NCBI GenBank assembly: GCA_964409245.1 | Contig: CAYPCQ010000032.1 | Span: 7,308 to 71,307 of the forward strand | Source: CAIMWS01 sp964409245 | GTDB taxonomy: Bacteria > Verrucomicrobiota > Verrucomicrobiia > Limisphaerales > UBA1319 | Length of the DNA: 64,000 nt | Reading direction: 5' to 3' | Part shown: piece by piece, positions 16,836 to 24,369 of the stretch | How positions within the stretch are numbered: position 1 is the first letter of the stretch | Layout of the letters: every line of letters starts with the position of its first letter | Translations under genes and position numbers: made by a program | The notes under the pieces: generated by a model | The model's database searches: none | What the model saw: only the letters and a program-made list of their open reading frames with translations | What the model was told of the DNA's origin: nothing

Positions 16836-17945
16836 ATGGATCTTGAACGACTGGTCCCCGACTACATCAAGCAGTTCCAAGCCTATGTGCCCAGCAAGCC
16901 GGATGAGGAACTCAAGCGGCTCTTCGGCTGCCCGGTGCTGCACCGGTTGAATAACAATGAAAATCCGCTCGGCCCCCCGCCGGCCGCGCGCGAGGTCATC
17001 CGCCAGTTCCCCCCGGCCCGCTCGGCGCTCTATCCCAGCGGCGACTCTTATTCCCTGCGGCTGGCGCTGGCGGAGCGATTCGGCAAAGAACCCGGCCAGT
17101 TTTTGGTGGGGAATGGATCGAGCGAAGTCATCACGGCGGTGATCAAGGCCTTCTGCGAGCAGGGTGACAATATTGTGACCGCCGACCGGACCTTCGCGGT
17201 GTATGAATGGGTGGCCGAATTCTCGGGTGTCGGCCGGCGCTTGGCGCCGCTGAAGGATTTTGCGTTCGACGATGAGGGGCTGCTGGCCCGGATCGACGGG
17301 AAAACGAAAGTGGTCTTCATCTGCAATCCGAACAACCCCACCGGCACCTGTTGGCCGCATGACCAGTTGATCCGTTTCCTGGACCGGGTGGACGGCCGCT
17401 GCGTGGTGGTGCTGGATGAGGCTTACATGGAATATGTGGAACAGGCCAATGCCCCCGATGGGATGGCTTTGATGGACCGGTATCCGAACCTGGTCGTGTT
17501 CCGGACCTTCTCCAAGATGTACGGCCTGGCCGGCCTGCGCATAGGTTACCTCGTGGGATCGCTGCCGGTGGTGGATCTGATCCGCCGCGCGTATGTGGTT
17601 TACTCGGTCAACACGCTCGCCCAGGCGGCCGCGCGGGCGGCGGTGGAACAGGGCGGCGAACATGTGCAGGCCACCCGGGCGCTGATGCGCACAGGCAAAG
17701 CTTTCCTGCGGGAGGCGCTCGGTTCGCTGGGCTTGCCGTTTCTGTGCCACGAAGGCAGCTATGTGATGATCAAGGTGCCGGTCAGCGACACGCTGCTTTA
17801 CCGCCGGTTGATGAAGCGGGGCCTGATGATCCGCACGATGTCCGGCTTTCGCTTCCCGAACTGGATCCGGGTGACGGTGGTGGGCCGGGAAGTCCTGGAG
17901 CAGTTTGTGGAAGGTTTGGCGGAGGAGTTGAAGCCGGCGCTGTAA
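16836..17945 (+). CDS. Histidinol-phosphate aminotransferase-like PLP enzyme
   Basis: This 369-residue fold-type I aminotransferase of the HisC group shows LNNNENPLGPPPAA near the start, NGSSEVI, the CNPNNPTG motif, VLDEAYMEY, and the PLP lysine in FRTFSKMYGLAGLRIGY. HisC relatives act on histidinol phosphate, but also on aromatic amino acids and in natural-product pathways. No other his genes are nearby. The neighbours are a HATPase-GNAT fusion (15 bases upstream) and a MATE exporter starting 1 base after the stop. A role in a dedicated pathway is therefore at least as likely as histidine synthesis. Confidence 0.86.
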   Translation: MDLERLVPDYIKQFQAYVPSKPDEELKRLFGCPVLHRLNNNENPLGPPPAAREVIRQFPPARSALYPSGDSYSLRLALAERFGKEPGQFLVGNGSSEVITAVIKAFCEQGDNIVTADRTFAVYEWVAEFSGVGRRLAPLKDFAFDDEGLLARIDGKTKVVFICNPNNPTGTCWPHDQLIRFLDRVDGRCVVVLDEAYMEYVEQANAPDGMALMDRYPNLVVFRTFSKMYGLAGLRIGYLVGSLPVVDLIRRAYVVYSVNTLAQAAARAAVEQGGEHVQATRALMRTGKAFLREALGSLGLPFLCHEGSYVMIKVPVSDTLLYRRLMKRGLMIRTMSGFRFPNWIRVTVVGREVLEQFVEGLAEELKPAL

Positions 17946-17946
17946 T

Positions 17947-19311
17947 ATGTCCAAAAAGGAAGGGCAAGCGGGCATCGATCTGGGCACGGGGCGGGTGCCG
18001 TCCGTGCTGTTCAGGCTGGCTTCGCCGATCATGCTGTCCCTGTTTTTTGAGAGCCTGTTTTACCTCATGGATACGCTGTTCGTGTCCTGGCTGGGGACGC
18101 AGCCCTTGGCCGCTTTGTCCCTGAGCATGCCGCTGTTCTACGCCGCGTTTGCGCTCGCCAAAGGCGTGAGCGTGGGCGCCATGGTCCTGCTCAGCCAAAG
18201 CCTGGGTGCGGGCCGGGCGGAGCGGGGCCGGAGCATTGTCCGCTCCGCCTTCCCCTTGATGCTGCTGGTGATGCTGCCTTGGCTGGTGTTGACCGGGGAG
18301 GGGCCGTGTGCGGCGGTGCTGTCATTGCTGGGGGCGCGGGAGCAGCCGGAGGTTTTGCGGGAAGGGAGCCGGTTCTTGTTCTGGCTGGCCGGGAGCTTTC
18401 CGGTCATGGGCTTCTTCATGGTGGGCGAAGCGGTTTGCCTGAGCCATGGCGATAGCGCGACCCCCATGAAAAGCCTTTTGCTGGGCAACCTCGTCAGCAT
18501 CGGCTTGAAATACCTGTTCATTTGCCGGTGGGGCCTGGGGGTGGCCGGTTCGTCCCTGGGCAGCCTGGCTGGCTGGACGGTATCGGCGGCTTGCCTGGGC
18601 TGGCAGATGGCCCGGCAAGGCAAGCCGATGCCGGCGTTCGGGTTCGACCGCGGGATGCTCGCGCACTGGAAAGGGATTGCCGGCTTGGGCACCCAGGCGG
18701 CGCTGGGGGTGTTCATCGGCCCGCTGGCCCTGGGGTTGATCAATATCCTGCTCGCCCGCCTGGAGCTGGCCGGAGTGGCGGCCTTGAGCCTGGTCATGCG
18801 CCTCGAATTCATGGTGGTCGTGCCGCTGATCGGACTCAGCAATGCCCTGGCCCCCTTCATCGCGTTCAACGTGGGCCGGGGGGAGCCGCTGCGCATCCGG
18901 GAAGGCGTCCGTGCTTCCCTGCGGCTGGGCTGGCTGGTCATCGCGCCGGTCATGGTGGTTTTTCTTTTTTGCGCCCGCCCCCTGTTTGGCATTTTCAAGC
19001 CGTCCGAGGAGGTTCTGAACCTGGCCCAGTATGCGCTGCAATGCTCCGCCCTGGGGTACCTGGCGGTGCCCCTGGAACTGACGCTGCAAGGCGCCGCCCT
19101 GGGGCTGAAGCAGCCCGCCTATGCCCTCCTGGCGGCCGGTTTCCGCCAGTTGTTGCTGCGGGTTCCCCTCGTGGCGGTGCTGTCCGGCATCTACGGCGTG
19201 AAAGGGGCCTATTGGAGCCTGCCCCTTTCGACCTGGATCGCGGGCGGATTGTGCCTCTGCCTGCTGGGGCGGTTGTTGGAACGTGCCTTGCGCCCGGCAG
19301 AACCAGGTTGA
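17947..19311 (+). CDS. MATE family efflux transporter
   Basis: This 454-residue integral membrane protein has about twelve predicted helices and the MATE pattern: N-terminal PIMLSLFFESLFYLMDTLFV, then ALSLSMPLFYAAFALAKGVS and a second half repeating the plan (AALSLVMRLEFMVVVPLIG). MATE proteins export cationic compounds or natural products by H+ or Na+ antiport. It begins 1 base after the aminotransferase stop, which implies tight co-translation. The GNAT gene starts 30 bases later. The context suggests export of the product of the surrounding enzymes. Confidence 0.9.
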   Translation: MSKKEGQAGIDLGTGRVPSVLFRLASPIMLSLFFESLFYLMDTLFVSWLGTQPLAALSLSMPLFYAAFALAKGVSVGAMVLLSQSLGAGRAERGRSIVRSAFPLMLLVMLPWLVLTGEGPCAAVLSLLGAREQPEVLREGSRFLFWLAGSFPVMGFFMVGEAVCLSHGDSATPMKSLLLGNLVSIGLKYLFICRWGLGVAGSSLGSLAGWTVSAACLGWQMARQGKPMPAFGFDRGMLAHWKGIAGLGTQAALGVFIGPLALGLINILLARLELAGVAALSLVMRLEFMVVVPLIGLSNALAPFIAFNVGRGEPLRIREGVRASLRLGWLVIAPVMVVFLFCARPLFGIFKPSEEVLNLAQYALQCSALGYLAVPLELTLQGAALGLKQPAYALLAAGFRQLLLRVPLVAVLSGIYGVKGAYWSLPLSTWIAGGLCLCLLGRLLERALRPAEPG

Positions 19312-19341
19312 GAGTTGCAGCTGGCTCCCGGTGACGAACCT

Positions 19342-20373
19342 ATGAATACGAAGATCGATCACGAGCTGCCGGTGGATCCCGGCCAATCCTTTGTGGTGGA
19401 TGTTTTCCGGCCGGAGGATGCCGCGGGCGTGGCCAGCCTGTTCTATTCCATTTACGGCGCTGAATACCCCTTTGAAACTTATTACATTCCGGAGCGGCTC
19501 ATCGCCGAAAACGCCAATGGCAACATCCACACCGTGGTGGCCCGCACCGCCAAGGGCGACATCATCGGCCACGGCGCCGTTTACCGCAGCTCGCCCCCCA
19601 ATCCGGAGCTGTACGAGTTTGGCCAGTACCTGGTGCTCAAGCCGTATCGGACCTCTTCCGCCGCGTTCAAGATCAACAAGTTCATCACCGAGGAAATGGT
19701 CCGCCGGGTTCCGATGTGCGGACTCTTCAGCGAAGCGGTTACCCACCACACCATCACCCAAAAAGCCAGCCTCAAGGCCGGCGTGAAAGAGGTGGCCCTC
19801 GAGCTGGACCTGATGCCGGCGGAATCCTACGAAAAAGACGCCGGCACCACGCAACGCATCTCCTGCGTGCTCCATTTCCGGTCGGTCCAGGACCAGCCCC
19901 AACTGGTCCACGTGCCGGCGGCCTATGCCCAGGCGATCGAGTTCCTCGCCGCCGGCCTGGATTTGGACCGCCAGTATGTGGCCGACGCCGGCGAGCCACC
20001 GGCCGGGGTGCGCACCCACCTGGAGAGCCGGTTTTTCCGCCACGCCGGCGTGGGGCGCGCCAATGCGATGACCCTGGGGGCGGATTTCGAGCAGGTGTTG
20101 GGTGATCTTGAGGACCAGGCCGCGCGGGAACAGGCGGTCCTGCTCCAGCTCTTTATCGGCTTGAGCCAGCCCGGGGTGGGAGCCGTTGTGGATCGCTTGC
20201 GTGCGAAGGGCTATTGCCTGGGCGGATACCTCCCGCGCTGGTTCGGCACGGACGGCCTCCTGATGCAGAAGACGAAAACCCGGCCGGCCTTCGACTCCCT
20301 CAAGCTGCATTCGGAACGGTGCCGCGGCCTGCTGCAGTTGGTCCGCCAGGACTGGGATTTAACCCACCGGTGA
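19342..20373 (+). CDS. GNAT family N-acetyltransferase-like protein
   Basis: This 343-residue protein has an N-terminal GNAT domain: FVVDVFRPEDAAGVASLFYS, then IHTVVARTAKGDIIGHGAVY (beta 2-4) and the cofactor-loop region LVLKPYRTSSAAFKINK. A second part (about 200-343) has no clear name and ends GYLPRWFGTDGLLMQK, arranged like the end of the HATPase-GNAT fusion at 15528. The ATG at 19342 is chosen over a TTG at 19315. It follows the MATE gene in the same operon and converges on the adenylation-carrier gene 11 bases away. The acyl donor is not predictable; an ACP-bound acyl group from that enzyme is one possibility. Confidence 0.72.
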   Translation: MNTKIDHELPVDPGQSFVVDVFRPEDAAGVASLFYSIYGAEYPFETYYIPERLIAENANGNIHTVVARTAKGDIIGHGAVYRSSPPNPELYEFGQYLVLKPYRTSSAAFKINKFITEEMVRRVPMCGLFSEAVTHHTITQKASLKAGVKEVALELDLMPAESYEKDAGTTQRISCVLHFRSVQDQPQLVHVPAAYAQAIEFLAAGLDLDRQYVADAGEPPAGVRTHLESRFFRHAGVGRANAMTLGADFEQVLGDLEDQAAREQAVLLQLFIGLSQPGVGAVVDRLRAKGYCLGGYLPRWFGTDGLLMQKTKTRPAFDSLKLHSERCRGLLQLVRQDWDLTHR

Positions 20374-20384
20374 AGGCCCGTGGT

Positions 20385-22181
20385 TCACCCCAGTTTTCTG
20401 TTCACAAACTGGACGTAGTCGTCGATCGTCTTCAGATCCTTGCCGTCGGCTTCTGAGAGGTCGATTTTGAACCGCTGCTCGGTGGCGGCGGCGATCGCCG
20501 GCAGGTCGATGGAGTCCAATCCCTGGAGGAGCAGGGGCGCGTCCGGTTTGAGCTGGTCAATCACTTGCTGCCCGAGGCCGGCCTGCTTGAAGACTTCCAG
20601 CATCCCGGCGGTGGTGGCTTTCACCGGTTGGCCTTGCTCTGGCACTTCCTGGCTGGCCCGGCCCGTGGTTCCTGCCTCCGCCGCTTCTGAGGGGCCGCTT
20701 TCGCGCAGGCGGAAACGCTGGATTTTGCCCGTGTCAGTCCTGGGCAGCGCCTCCTGGAAGCGGACCAGCACCGGGCAGGCGTGATCGGGAAGCCGCGCCC
20801 GCGCGAAAAGCCGCAGCTCTTTTTCGAGGCCCGGGTCGGCGGTGTGGCCCGGGTTCAGCACCACATGGGCGACGGGCTTGACCAGGCTCTCGAGCCGGCG
20901 CCAGGTGACGCCGCATTCGCGCACCGCCGGATGCTCCCGCAACGCATCCTCGATCTGGACTGGCGACACCCACCGGGCGTCCACTTTGAACATGTCATCC
21001 CCGCGGCCCTGGTAAGTGAAAATGCCCTCCTGCTCCACGTAGATATCGCCGGTCTTGAGCCAGGCATCCGCCAGCATGGTGCCGGCGGTTTGATCCGGTC
21101 GGTTCCAATAGTAAGGCGCGGTGCTGGCGCCGCGGATCAACAGGCTGCCTGGCTGGCCCGCCGCCGCGGGTTGCCCCGCCTCGGTGACAATCCTGGCCTC
21201 GTAGGACGGGACCACGCAGCCCGAGGCGCCCGGGCGCACCTGGCCCGGCCGGTTGGAAATGAAGATATGCAGGGCCTCAGTCGAGCCGATGCCATCGAGG
21301 ATGTCGAGGCCGGTCAGCCGACGCCATTCCTGGCTGACCGCCGCCGGCAGGGATTCCCCGGCCGAGACGCAGAGCCGGAGCGAATCCAAATTGGCCGCGG
21401 CATCGAAGGTCTTCACCAGCATGTTATAAAGCGCTGGAACCCCGAAGAACACCGTAGGCCGCTGGGTGGCGATGATGTGGAAGACGTCCGCCGGTGTGGG
21501 TTTGTCCGGGAACAACACGGTGGCCGCCCCGAAACGGAAGGGGAGGAACAAGCTGTTGCCCAGGCCATAGGCGAAATAGAGCTTGCTGGCGGAGTAATGA
21601 ATGTCCTGGTCGGTGATCCCCAGCACCCCGCCGCCATAGGTGTCGGCGCAAAACAGCATGTCCCGGTGGCGGTGTGGAATCCCCTTGGGCTGGCCGGTGC
21701 TGCCGGAGCTGTAGAGCAGGAAGGCGATGTCGTCCGCGTGGGCCGGGTGTGGGTCCAATTCTGGGGAGGCGGCCGCCCAGGCGGCCTGGCACACGGCATC
21801 GTCCACATCCAGCCGGAGGCGCACTGAAGGGCAGCCAGGCCCGGCCGCGGCGGGCGGGCTCGCCGTCACCAGCGCTGAGGCCTGGGCATCGCGCAAAATA
21901 AAGTGGCTGGCCTCCGGCCCCAGGTCCGGGCTCAGCAGCACCGGCCAGAGCCCGGCCTGGAGGCAGCCCAGGAACGCATACAGGCATTCGGGCCGGTCCG
22001 GGAGCTGGATGGCCACCCGCTCCCGTGGCCGCAGCCCCAGGCCGAGCAGCAACCGGCCAAACCGGCTGATGTTCCGCGCCAGCTCCAGGTAGGTGAGGCG
22101 GTTTTGGCCATGGATCACGACCGTTCGCTGGCCCCGCCTGGCGAGGTGCTCGAAGACCAGCTCGTGAGCTGCATTCATCAA
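20385..22181 (-). CDS. Acyl-adenylating enzyme (benzoate-CoA ligase-like) fused to a carrier domain
   Basis: This 598-residue protein has an ANL adenylation domain (about 1-510): LLYSSGSTGQPKGIPH, DGIGSTEALHIF, WLKTGDIYVEQEG, and the catalytic lysine in PRTDTGKIQRFRLRE. The segment DIHYSASKLYFAYGLGNSL is typical of benzoate-CoA-ligase relatives. After a linker, a carrier-protein domain (about 515-598) has the phosphopantetheine serine in GLDSIDLPA. The fusion implies that the activated acid is loaded on its own carrier arm rather than on free CoA. It faces the GNAT gene with an 11-base gap. The acid may be aromatic; this is inferred only. Confidence 0.82.
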   Translation of the reverse strand: MMNAAHELVFEHLARRGQRTVVIHGQNRLTYLELARNISRFGRLLLGLGLRPRERVAIQLPDRPECLYAFLGCLQAGLWPVLLSPDLGPEASHFILRDAQASALVTASPPAAAGPGCPSVRLRLDVDDAVCQAAWAAASPELDPHPAHADDIAFLLYSSGSTGQPKGIPHRHRDMLFCADTYGGGVLGITDQDIHYSASKLYFAYGLGNSLFLPFRFGAATVLFPDKPTPADVFHIIATQRPTVFFGVPALYNMLVKTFDAAANLDSLRLCVSAGESLPAAVSQEWRRLTGLDILDGIGSTEALHIFISNRPGQVRPGASGCVVPSYEARIVTEAGQPAAAGQPGSLLIRGASTAPYYWNRPDQTAGTMLADAWLKTGDIYVEQEGIFTYQGRGDDMFKVDARWVSPVQIEDALREHPAVRECGVTWRRLESLVKPVAHVVLNPGHTADPGLEKELRLFARARLPDHACPVLVRFQEALPRTDTGKIQRFRLRESGPSEAAEAGTTGRASQEVPEQGQPVKATTAGMLEVFKQAGLGQQVIDQLKPDAPLLLQGLDSIDLPAIAAATEQRFKIDLSEADGKDLKTIDDYVQFVNRKLG

Positions 22182-22234
22182 AGGTCCGCTCAGGCTTCGT
22201 TATTTATCCGGGCAGGATACGGCTGAGCGGTTGA

Positions 22235-22750
22235 TTATTTTCTCAGGCTGATGGTGTCATCCGGATTAATTTGCAGCAGCTTATCCTTTTGCTGGAAAAT
22301 AAACGCGCTGGGCTGGCCCAGTTCCTTTTCTTTAAATTTGGCCTTGAAGGCATGCGCGGACATGGTGCCGCCAGCCTCGGTCATGAATGCAGTGACTTCC
22401 ATGATGGTTTTTCCTCTCCGCACTATGCCCGGAACCTGGACGGTGGGCCGCGGCGTAATCACTGCCCCGGTGATGCTTAAAATAGCGCTGGCATTGGGAT
22501 CGTTCTCCAGATCGCTTCGCAACGCTGAGATTTCCGAACGCAATTGATTGAGCCTGGCCTCAAGGTTGCCCGCCTCGCTTTCCTTGTCTTTCAGCGCCCG
22601 AATCCTATTTGTTACCTCAAAAATGATGGAGTTCACCGCCGGATTTACGGCGTTTGGCCTTGTAACATTCTCCAGTTGAGACGTTTCCGCAGTGTCTTGA
22701 GTTTCTGAGCCGCTCCCATTTTGGGTGTCAGACTTTTCAATATCGAGCAT
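22235..22750 (-). CDS. Hypothetical protein with coiled coil
   Basis: This is a 171-residue protein that I do not recognise. The N-terminal 50 residues are polar and disordered-looking. Residues about 55-95 (IRALKDKESEAGNLEARLNQ and on) form a probable coiled coil. The C-terminal 70 residues (GKTIMEVTAFMTEAGGTMSA and on) look like a compact helix-turn fold ending in two short strands. Base composition is clearly more A+T-rich than its neighbours, and so is the upstream region, which suggests a late arrival. No partner gene is apparent. Confidence 0.6.
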   Translation of the reverse strand: MLDIEKSDTQNGSGSETQDTAETSQLENVTRPNAVNPAVNSIIFEVTNRIRALKDKESEAGNLEARLNQLRSEISALRSDLENDPNASAILSITGAVITPRPTVQVPGIVRRGKTIMEVTAFMTEAGGTMSAHAFKAKFKEKELGQPSAFIFQQKDKLLQINPDDTISLRK

Positions 22751-23307
22751 TTTTCGGTCTTTCTTTTTAGTTAAGCCACCAAACTATTGATCGTCCTGTT
22801 AATGTCAAACGCTATTCAGTTGGTTGGGTTTGAATTATAAAAACCACCATCTGGGCTAAAATTGGGTTTGGCACAAAATGACCCGGAAAAATAACCAATC
22901 CAATTCCATGGATGCGGTTATGTTGCCGATGCCTGCTTAAATTAAAATCCTAATAAGGAAACTGGTCAGCATCCGCGCAAATTTCGGCGATAGTAAAGGA
23001 GTCGGTAACGATTAGGCGGTTAAATAATGCCTATGCCCGATCAATTCCCCACCTAAAATGTTACCACACAATAAATAACTGCCAGGAGTTCGCCTGGTTC
23101 CTGAGCTAAACAAGGTCCAGCTCTTGGCCGACACACAGGGCTGGTTGCGATCCACGTGGAAGTGCAGCACCGGCCGGACAAAAACCTGCCTTTGCGGCTC
23201 TACCAACACCACCGTCGGCTCAACGACTGCCACGGGGAACCGCATCAGCCTGAACCACGGCATCCCACAAGCTGCCTCGGAATGGCTTCCACGCCGTGCC
23301 CAAGCCT
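22751..23307. other. A+T-richer gene-poor stretch upstream of the coiled-coil gene
   Basis: About 560 bases lie between the coiled-coil gene and the radical SAM gene. The part 22780-23060 is clearly A+T-richer than the rest of the window and probably holds the promoter of the leftward gene. The part 23090-23300 has open frames on both strands but no recognisable protein pattern, initiation site or codon character. It may be decayed sequence. Confidence 0.35.
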
Positions 23308-24369
23308 TCACAACTCCAATTCCAGCTGGGGGCCGGAGGGGCGGCGGAAGGCGGCGGTGGAGAGTTCCGCCGGGGAGTGATTGAAGCCGAGCTTGCGGCA
23401 TTGGACGGCGAACAACTGGGAGATCTGGCTGGCCAGGAAGCCCTCACCGCTCATGCGGCTGCCGAACCGGCCGTCGTTGAGCCGGCCATCGCGGAGGGAG
23501 CGGAGGCCCGCCAGGACGGCGCTCTTTTTGCCCGGATGGTGGCGGTCCAGCCAAGCCAGGAACAGGCCGCTGACGGAGTGCGGGAGGCGGAGGATTTCGT
23601 AATAGGCTCCCGTGGCCCCGGCTTGGGCGGCGGCCGCCAGGACGGCCGGCAGCTCGTGGCTGTTCAGGGCCGGGATGACGGGGGCCACCAGCACGCTCAC
23701 CGGGATGCCCGCGGCGGCCAGCTGCTCCATGGCGGCCAGCCGGTGCGCGGGCAGGGAGGTGCGGGGCTCCAGCTGGCGGACGAGCCCGGTGTCCAGGGAG
23801 GAAAGGCTGATGGACACGGAGGCGGCCTGGTGGCGGGCCAGCCCGGCCAGGAGGTCGATATCGCGGGTGACCAGGTGGTTCTTGGTGGCGATCATCACCG
23901 GGTTGCGGAACGCGGCCAGCACCTCCAGGCAGCGGCGGGTGATCCGCCGGCGGCGCTCGGCGGGCTGGTAGGGATCGGTCACGCCGCACATGGCCAGCGG
24001 CTCCGGCCGCCAGCGCGGGCTCTCCAGCCGGGCCCGCAGGAGGGCCGGGGCGTTTTCCTTGACGAGGATGCGGGTTTCAAAATCGAGGCCGGAGGAAAAG
24101 CCCAGGAACTCGTGGGTGGGCCGGGCGTAGCAATAGATGCACCCGTGCTCGCAGCCGCGGTAGGGGTTGAGGCTGCAGTTGAACGGGATATCCGGGCTGT
24201 CGTTGCGGGTGATGATGGACTGCGAGGCGTCCGTGAGGAATTGGGTGGCCGGCCGGGAATCCCGGGCTGGATCCCAATCCTCGTCCGGCTCCCGGTGGGC
24301 GGCCTCGAACCGGCTGGGCGGGTTGGACCAGGCGCCCCGGCCGCGGGCGGCTGCCGGCTGGGGATCCAT
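23308..24369 (-). CDS. PA0069-type radical SAM protein (SplB-like)
   Basis: This 353-residue radical SAM enzyme carries the CX3CX2C cluster motif within NPYRGCEHGCIYCYARPTHE, followed by SLSSLDTGLVRQLEPR and VLVAPVIPALN. It resembles the PA0069/Rv2578c group, which is related to spore photoproduct lyase but has no proven reaction. The ATG overlaps the mutS stop codon by one base (TGATG), so it is translationally coupled to mutS. This coupling hints at a link to DNA damage but does not prove one. Confidence 0.87.
   Translation of the reverse strand: MDPQPAAARGRGAWSNPPSRFEAAHREPDEDWDPARDSRPATQFLTDASQSIITRNDSPDIPFNCSLNPYRGCEHGCIYCYARPTHEFLGFSSGLDFETRILVKENAPALLRARLESPRWRPEPLAMCGVTDPYQPAERRRRITRRCLEVLAAFRNPVMIATKNHLVTRDIDLLAGLARHQAASVSISLSSLDTGLVRQLEPRTSLPAHRLAAMEQLAAAGIPVSVLVAPVIPALNSHELPAVLAAAAQAGATGAYYEILRLPHSVSGLFLAWLDRHHPGKKSAVLAGLRSLRDGRLNDGRFGSRMSGEGFLASQISQLFAVQCRKLGFNHSPAELSTAAFRRPSGPQLELEL

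Noticed and set aside
23012..23401. 129-codon minus-strand frame upstream of the coiled-coil gene
   Set aside because: Its beginning overlaps the radical SAM gene in another frame, and the rest has no family similarity or initiation signal.
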